64,000 bases of DNA from Lycium barbarum. Its lineage: Eukaryota > Streptophyta > Magnoliopsida > Solanales > Solanaceae. The translations under genes and the position numbers were made by a program. Position 1 is the first letter of the stretch; every line of letters begins with the position of its first letter. The notes beneath the pieces are model-generated. The model ran no database searches, was not told the DNA's origin, and saw only the letters and a program-made list of their open reading frames with translations. This document shows, in pieces, positions 58,909-64,000 of this stretch. The stretch spans positions 30,719,637 through 30,783,636 of the forward strand of contig NC_083339.1 of NCBI RefSeq assembly GCF_019175385.1, given 5' to 3'.

Positions 58909-59900
58909 ACTTTTTCCATTTGGATCCCCCGATTTTCACGAGTTCCAACCTGAAAGAGGACCTTCAGGACTTTATTAATTGTATGGGTCGAGCCTTGTGG
59001 GTAATGCACGCCTCTAACATGGAATCAGTAGAATTGGCTTCATATAGGTTGAGGGATGTAGCGTCAGTATGGTACAAATCATGGCTCCTTTCAAGGGGAG
59101 AAACCGCGCCTCCAGCAGTATGGTCTGAGTTTACTAAGGTCTTTTTGGCTCATTATTTGCTCGCTGAGATTCGACGGGCTAGGGTTGATGAGTTTCTATC
59201 ACTATGTCAGAATAACATGAGTGCTCGGGAATATAGCCTAAAATTTAACTCTTTGGCTAGATACGCCCCTGCGATTGTTGCAGAACTGGAAGATAGGGTG
59301 CATTGTTATGTGGTAGGGCTTGGACCCCATTTGATTGTTGATTCTATGACATCTTCAATTCAAGATGGTATGGATATTTCTCGTATGCAGGCGAATGCAC
59401 AGAATTTGGAGGACCGTATAAGACAGCAGCAGGCCGAACATAATCCAGATAGAGGTCGTTATAAGCGGGCGCGATCCGCAGGTTATTCAGGTGACTACCA
59501 AGGAGGGTATAGGACGCATTCGTTTAGACGACCATACCATTTAGCGGCTAGTGCACCTACTCAATTCCAGGGGCAGCATTATGACCGTTCCACTTATTTT
59601 GGGCCTGGCCAGAATTCAAAAGCGCCGACTTCTTCTCATAGGGGTGGCCCTAGACAGTCACAGCCCTCACTTCCTCATGGTAATCGGTGTGGTAAGGGCC
59701 ATTTTGGCCAGCGCCGCCAGGGTATGGGTGTGTGCTACACTTGTAGGCAGCCAGATCATGTTTTGCGGGATTGTCCATCTCTTGGTAAAGGGGGTCCGGT
59801 TCAGCCCACTAGGTCAGTCGCAGTTTTTTCAGCTTTTGTTCACCCTCCGGGGCCAGGTTCTTCTTCAGAACCGGCTAGTAGAAGTAGGGGCAAGGGATAG
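58909..59900 (+). pseudogene. RE11 gag, 5' end lost
   Basis: Open from the OG8 border: FFHLDPPIFTSSNLKEDLQD is the capsid N-part, entered mid-protein. Then come VELASYRLRDVASVWYKSW, VDEFLSLCQNNMSAREYSLKFNSLARYAPA, and MDISRMQANAQNLEDR. An Arg/Gln-rich tail leads to NRCGKGHFGQRRQG and the CCHC knuckle CYTCRQPDHVLRDC (about 59739-59780). It ends at a TAG at 59898. The frame is unbroken for about 330 codons, better than its pol. Confidence 0.88.
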
Positions 59901-61290
59901 AAAGCTAGTACAAGTGGTAATCAGAACTGTATCTACGCACTCACTGTGCGACAGGATCTTGAGTCATCCCCAGTTGTTGTGATAGGTACTTTATCCATAT
60001 GCTCTTATGATGTATATACATTAATTGACCCAGGCTCTAAACTATCCTATGTCACTCCCTATGTTGCTAATAAGTCTGGTATTCCACCTGAAACGTTACT
60101 TAAGCCCTTTTCTGTTTCTACTCTCGTCGAGGAACCTGTCATTGCCAGATGAGTTTATCGTGAATGTTTAGTTACTGTATGTGGCCGTGAAACCCTCGCT
60201 AATTTAATAGAACTCGAGATGGTAGATTTCGACGCTATAATGGGCATGGATTGGCTAGCTTCTTGCTATGCCGATGTTGAATGTTGGTAAAAGATTGTAA
60301 AGTTTCAGTTCCCCGATGAGCCAGTCCTTAGGTGGAAATACAATACTCCCTCCCTAAAAGGTAGGTTTATTTCCTACCTTACAGCGTGAAGGATGATCTC
60401 TAAGGGCTACATATGTCATTTAGTTTGAGTTCAAAACACAGAGGCTAAACCTCCAACTCTTCAATCCGTTCCTGTGGTTAATGAATTCCTGGATGTCTTT
60501 TCAGATGATTTACCAGGCCTTCCTCCCGAAAGGGAAATCGAGTTTTCTATAGATGTATATCCAAGCACTCGGCCCATCTCCATTCCTTCCTATCATATGT
60601 ATCCTGCAGAGCTGTGAGAACTGAAGGTGCAGTTGCAGGATCTTCTAGATAAAGGCTTCATTAGGCCTAGCACTTCTCCTTAGGGAGCACCAGTGTTATT
60701 CGTGCGCAGGAAAGATGGGTCATTAAGAATGTGCATCGACTATCGGCAACTGAATAAGGTGACTGTCAAGAACAAGTATCCCTTAGTCAGGATTGATGAT
60801 TTGTTTGACTAATTGCAATGTGCCAAATGCTAGTCTAAGATTGATTTAATGTCCGGCTACAATCAGTTGCGAGTAAAAGGGAAAGATATTTTGAAGACAG
60901 CCTTTTCAAACAAGATATGGGCATTTTGAATTCTTAGTAATGTCCTTTGAACTAACAAATGCCCCAGTAACATTCATGGCACTAATGACTACTATATTCC
61001 ATCCTTTTTTGGATGTCTTTGTTATTGTATTTATTGACGATATTCTGGTGTATTCCCGTTCGGAAGCAGAACACACGAATCATCTACAGACGGTACTACG
61101 AATATTAAGATATCGCAAGCTATATGCCAAATTCTCGAAGTGCGAATTCTAGCTAACCTCCATGGCATTTCTAGGCCACATTGTATCTGACGAGGGCATT
61201 AAGGTCAATAACCAGAAGATCAAAGCCGTTAAAATTGGCCAAGACCAACATCAGCCTCAGAAGTCTGGAGTTTTCTAGGTCTTGCAGGTT
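59901..61290 (+). pseudogene. RE11 protease and RT, many stops
   Basis: The protease reads DVYTLIDPGSKLSYVTPYVANKSG, then [15 protein letters not shown]. Several TGA/TAG/TAA stops follow. RT pieces read [32 protein letters not shown], then a frameshift, then [12 protein letters not shown] and [15 protein letters not shown] at 60940-61152. The text breaks at FLGLAGYY (61288-61295) and jumps to the end of RNase H. It is long inactive. Confidence 0.87.
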
Positions 61291-61727
61291 ATTATCTTGT
61301 ATCACCCTGGCAAAGCGAATGTTGTGGCGAACGCACTGAGTCGTAAGTCAATGGGTAGCTTATTACATGTGCCAGCTGAGAAATTAGAAATGACTAAGGA
61401 TCTTCATCGCCTAGCAAGTTTAGGTGTTCATTTAATAGTGTTGGAGGAGGAAGATGTTTCTTTTTAGAACATATCTCAGTCAACCTTTGCTTCAGAAGTA
61501 AAAAATCAACAATATGAAGACCCAGTCCTTACCAACATCAAGGAAGGAGTTCAACAGAAGCGGATTTAGACCTTTGAGCTAGACTCGGAGGGGATTCTTA
61601 AATATCAAGGCCAGTTATGTGTTCCTAATATAGTGGAGCTTCAAAGTAAGATCATGTCAGAATTTTACTATTCCCGGTATTCCATACATCCTGGTTCCAC
61701 CAAAATGTATCATGACCTTAAAGGTTT
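61288..61727 (+). pseudogene. RE11 RNase H end and integrase zinc domain
   Basis: IILYHPGKANVVANALSRKS is the RNase H end. It leads through LHRLASLGVHL and QYEDPVLTNIKEG to the integrase zinc domain start YYSRYSIHPGSTKMYHDLK, with several stops. The bulk of RNase H is deleted just before. Confidence 0.8.
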
Positions 61728-61948
61728 TTGTGATGGGAAACCTTCCCGCACGATTCGGAGAGCACTGAATTAGAATGAGAGGTTTACCACCACATCATTT
61801 CATGCAAGGGGAGCTCGCTCGATTCGCAGATTGGTCCGACTCGTAATTCCCTTCTGACCCCATGTTCGATAGCCCGACCGTAGTGATGTTAATTGTGGTT
61901 ACATTCATAAGTAGCTTGGTCCATCTTTATTCCATTTCATATATGTCT
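61723..61948 (+). other. nad5: Mitochondrial nad5 fragment: group II intron end plus exon 2 start
   Basis: An insertion of about 220 bp sits between MYHDLK and YWWFGMKK of the integrase. From 61730 it matches the 3' end of a group II intron, with a domain V-like GTGATGGGAAACCTTCCCGC stem and the intron end in AT at 61862-61863. Exon 2 of plant mitochondrial nad5 follows at 61864-61948, reading [20 protein letters not shown] and on to SYMS. The Pro at codon 4 is what unedited mitochondrial DNA encodes where editing gives Leu, which points to organelle DNA and not cDNA. Nad5 is a complex I subunit; this piece is non-functional. Confidence 0.88.
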
Positions 61949-63200
61949 TATTGGTGGTTTGGCATGAAGAAATATATTAAAAGCTTTATAGCTCATTGCC
62001 CCACTTGTCAGCAGGTGAAGATAGAGCATCAAAAGCCTAGAGGCTTATTGTAGCAAATAGAAATCTCGGCATGGAAACGGGAAGAAACTAACATGGATTT
62101 CATTACAGGATTACCTTGCTCTCATCAGATATTTGATTCCATTTGGGTAATTGTCAATAGACTGACCAAATCAGCACACTTCTTGCCAATTAAGACTACT
62201 TACACAACTGAAGATTATGCTAGGCTATATATAAGGGAGATTATGCGCCTTCATGGTATTCTTATATCTATTATTTCTGATAGGCACACAGTTCACAGCA
62301 AACTTTTAGAGATCCTTTCAGAAAGGGCTTGGCACTCAGGTGAATCTTAGCACGACCTTTCATCCGCAGACTGATGGACAAGCAAAACGAACCATCCAGA
62401 AGATAGAAGATATGCTTAGGTCATCTGTGTTGGATTTCCAAGGAAGATGGGATGACCACTTATCTCTTATAGAGTTCTCCTACAATAATAGTTATCACGC
62501 CAGCATTAGAATGGCTCCGTATGAGGCTTTGTATGGTAGGAAGTGTTGATCGCCTACTGGTTGGTTTGAAGTTGGAGAAGCAAGCCTATTTGGCCCAGAT
62601 CTCGTACATCAAGCTATTGATAAGATTAAGCTTATCAAAGAGCAACTCCATACCACTCAGAGTCGACGAAAATCCTATACGGATATGCGATGTCGGGAAT
62701 TGGAGTTTCAGGTAGGTGATTGGGTGTTACTGAAAATTTCACCTATGAAAGGCGTAATGAGGTTTGGCAAGAAGGGAAAGCTCAGTCCCAGGTACATTGG
62801 ACCCTACAAGATCATTCGATGAGTGGGTGAAGTAGTACATGAGTTAGATCTTCCATCAGAATTACAACCGGTCCATCCAATTTTCCATGTATCCATGCTA
62901 TGGAAATGTATTGGGCACCCTTCTAGAATTGTGCCCATTGATGATGTGCAGGTCACAGAGAATCTATCCTATGAAGAAGAACCAATTACCATTTTGGATA
63001 GACAAGTCCGCAGGCTCAGAACCAAGGACGTAGCCTTGGTAAAGGTTCTATGGAAAAGTAAAGATAAGGAAGAATTGACTTGGGAAGCAGAGGCAGAGAT
63101 GAAGTCTAAGTACCCTTACCGATTCCCTGTTGAAGCTAATGTTACTTCAGAGGAATTTTCTTTACCAGTCGAGGACTTCACCTATTCCCGTATCCAATCT
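61949..63200 (+). pseudogene. RE11 integrase with chromodomain-like tail
   Basis: It resumes at [20 protein letters not shown] with HCP..C zinc ligands, then NMDFITGLPCS (first Asp), DSIWVIVNRLTKSAHF, ISIISDRHT with a frameshift, and TTFHPQTDGQAKRTIQKIEDML (Glu). A TGA breaks GRKC*SPTGW at 62547. Then come [46 protein letters not shown], and the chromodomain-like ILDRQVRRLRTKDVALVKVLW with LTWEAEAEMKSKYPYRF. At its end the frame runs on past the domain to 63356. Confidence 0.87.
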
Positions 63201-63332
63201 ACTGTAGAATCTTTTATTAACAATGAATCACGCAAACAGTTACTTAACTATGTTGTTATAATAATGCCTCATGTAGCCTTTGATCAGGGAGCACAAGCAT
63301 TGATAACACTCAACATCTCCTTCTGTTATCTG

Positions 63333-63391
63333 AACATTCGAGGACGAATGTTCTGAAGGGGGGGGGGGGGGGGGGGGGGGAGGGGGGAGAA
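63333..63391 (+). promoter_or_regulatory. RE11 hairpin and expanded polypurine tract
   Basis: AACATTCGAGGACGAATGTT at 63333-63352 is followed by AA, 23 G (63358-63380), A, six G and AGAA up to the LTR. The G run is far longer than in RE4 or RE9. Confidence 0.8.
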
Positions 63392-63499
63392 TATTATACC
63401 TCACCCTCCCAGGAGCTAAGAATGTTCCTTAATCGTGACGCATTTTTGTGGAAGGATAACGTAGTGAGCTTATGCGAGATATAAGTCATGACAAATGGG
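63392..63499 (+). repeat. RE11 3' LTR start, truncated
   Basis: TATTATACCTCACCC directly follows the polypurine tract; the first TG has become TA. Only 108 bp remain before a new LTR begins at 63500. Confidence 0.6.
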
Positions 63500-64000
63500 T
63501 GTTACACCTTGGAAGGAATTTCGTATCGTTAGTGCCGTTAGTAAACTAATGTGATCCTGAAGGGGCCGTGGAACACTTATAAGGCTAATAAAGACTTTAA
63601 GTAAGTATTAAGAAAGAATCTAGAGGTTTCAGGGTCAAGCGGGTTGAAGGAAGTAAGTTGTCAAAACTTTGGGGAGAACTTGGTAGAATGTCGGACGAGA
63701 ATTCTGGTCCAATTTGAGCAAGGTATATCTTCTAACATATGAGGAGTTATGGAGCGAGTAAACTATCCAAATTCAAGCTTATCGAGTCTATTTTCCAACA
63801 CAACAAACCGTTCATCATTATGACATCAGAGTAGAGAGTTATGGGCATTTGAAAATGGACTGCGAGAAGCTCACAAACCTGTGCGAAAATCCGAAAAAGA
63901 AAGAAAGGCCCACTTAAAGGCCCATTAAGTGACCCGACCCAACACCTATATATAAGCCCCAAACTCGCTATTTTCACCATTTTCACCCATTTCTCATCTC
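63500..64000 (+). repeat. LTR of a further Gypsy element (runs off the window)
   Basis: It starts TGTTACACCTTGGAAGG and resembles the RE2 LTR start in layout. It includes the shared U3 text CCAACACAACAAACCGTTCA (63794) and a TATATATAAG box at 63947-63956. The body is outside the window. Confidence 0.78.
63947..63956 (+). promoter_or_regulatory. TATA box of terminal LTR
   Basis: TATATATAAG lies about 450 bp into the LTR, the same depth as in RE2. Confidence 0.6.

Noticed and set aside
58866..58910. Start codon at 58866 as gag start of RE11
   Set aside because: The first ~14 codons lie in the Ogre-like LTR. Gag similarity begins only at 58909, so the true start is lost.
61862..62053. A novel membrane protein fused to integrase
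   Set aside because: The hydrophobic segment is nad5 exon 2 read by chance into integrase. No promoter or intact product is present.

Overview
This window looks like repeat-rich nuclear DNA of a flowering plant. It is a stack of nested, broken LTR retrotransposons with no recognisable host gene. Most coding remnants are Ty3/Gypsy gag-pol of the Tekay/Del chromovirus type, with polyprotein order gag zinc knuckle, protease, RT, RNase H, integrase, chromodomain-like tail. Primer sites match initiator tRNA-Met, and the LTRs run about 1.8-2.5 kb. A Stowaway-type MITE of a kind common in Solanaceae, together with the style of the LTR families, suggests Solanaceae. This is an inference, not proof.

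Layout, outermost first. RE1 is a minus-strand Gypsy element at 1-2732 plus 22030-25011. Its body is split by RE2, a plus-strand Gypsy array at 2733-22029. RE2's integrase is split by S3, a solo LTR at 8962-19066 with perfect CAGAC duplications. S3 in turn holds RE4, a nearly complete minus-strand element at 9959-18120. To the right lies OG6 (25012-31523), a minus-strand Ogre/Tat-like LTR cut by the solo LTR S5 (25208-27356, TTGAT duplications). Next comes IV7 (31622-37738), a composite with one inverted truncated LTR arm and two direct 1836-bp LTRs. Each direct LTR carries a 5S-rRNA-derived domain, and the whole block is flanked by CCTAT. OG8 is a second Ogre/Tat-like LTR (37739-37940 and 54671-58908). 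It is split by RE9 (37941-54665), a full-length plus-strand Gypsy element. RE9's gag is split by RE10 (41253-48249, perfect GACAG duplications), a pol-less element with minisatellite-bearing LTRs. RE11 (58909-63391) is an old, heavily mutated plus-strand Gypsy body, and a piece of the mitochondrial nad5 gene sits in its integrase. The window ends in the start of another LTR (63500-64000).

How the parts work together: every Gypsy copy in the window has stops, frameshifts, deletions or insertions, so none appears autonomous. RE4 and RE9 are closest to intact. Several features recur across families: a hairpin just before the polypurine tract, an inverted TCAGTAC/GTACTGA motif in the LTR, and a possible leader intron running from a donor in the LTR to an acceptor just before the gag ATG. 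The least ordinary observations are the 5S-bearing large LTRs, the inverted-LTR composite, the nad5 insertion and the leader-intron layout. All alignments were done by eye.
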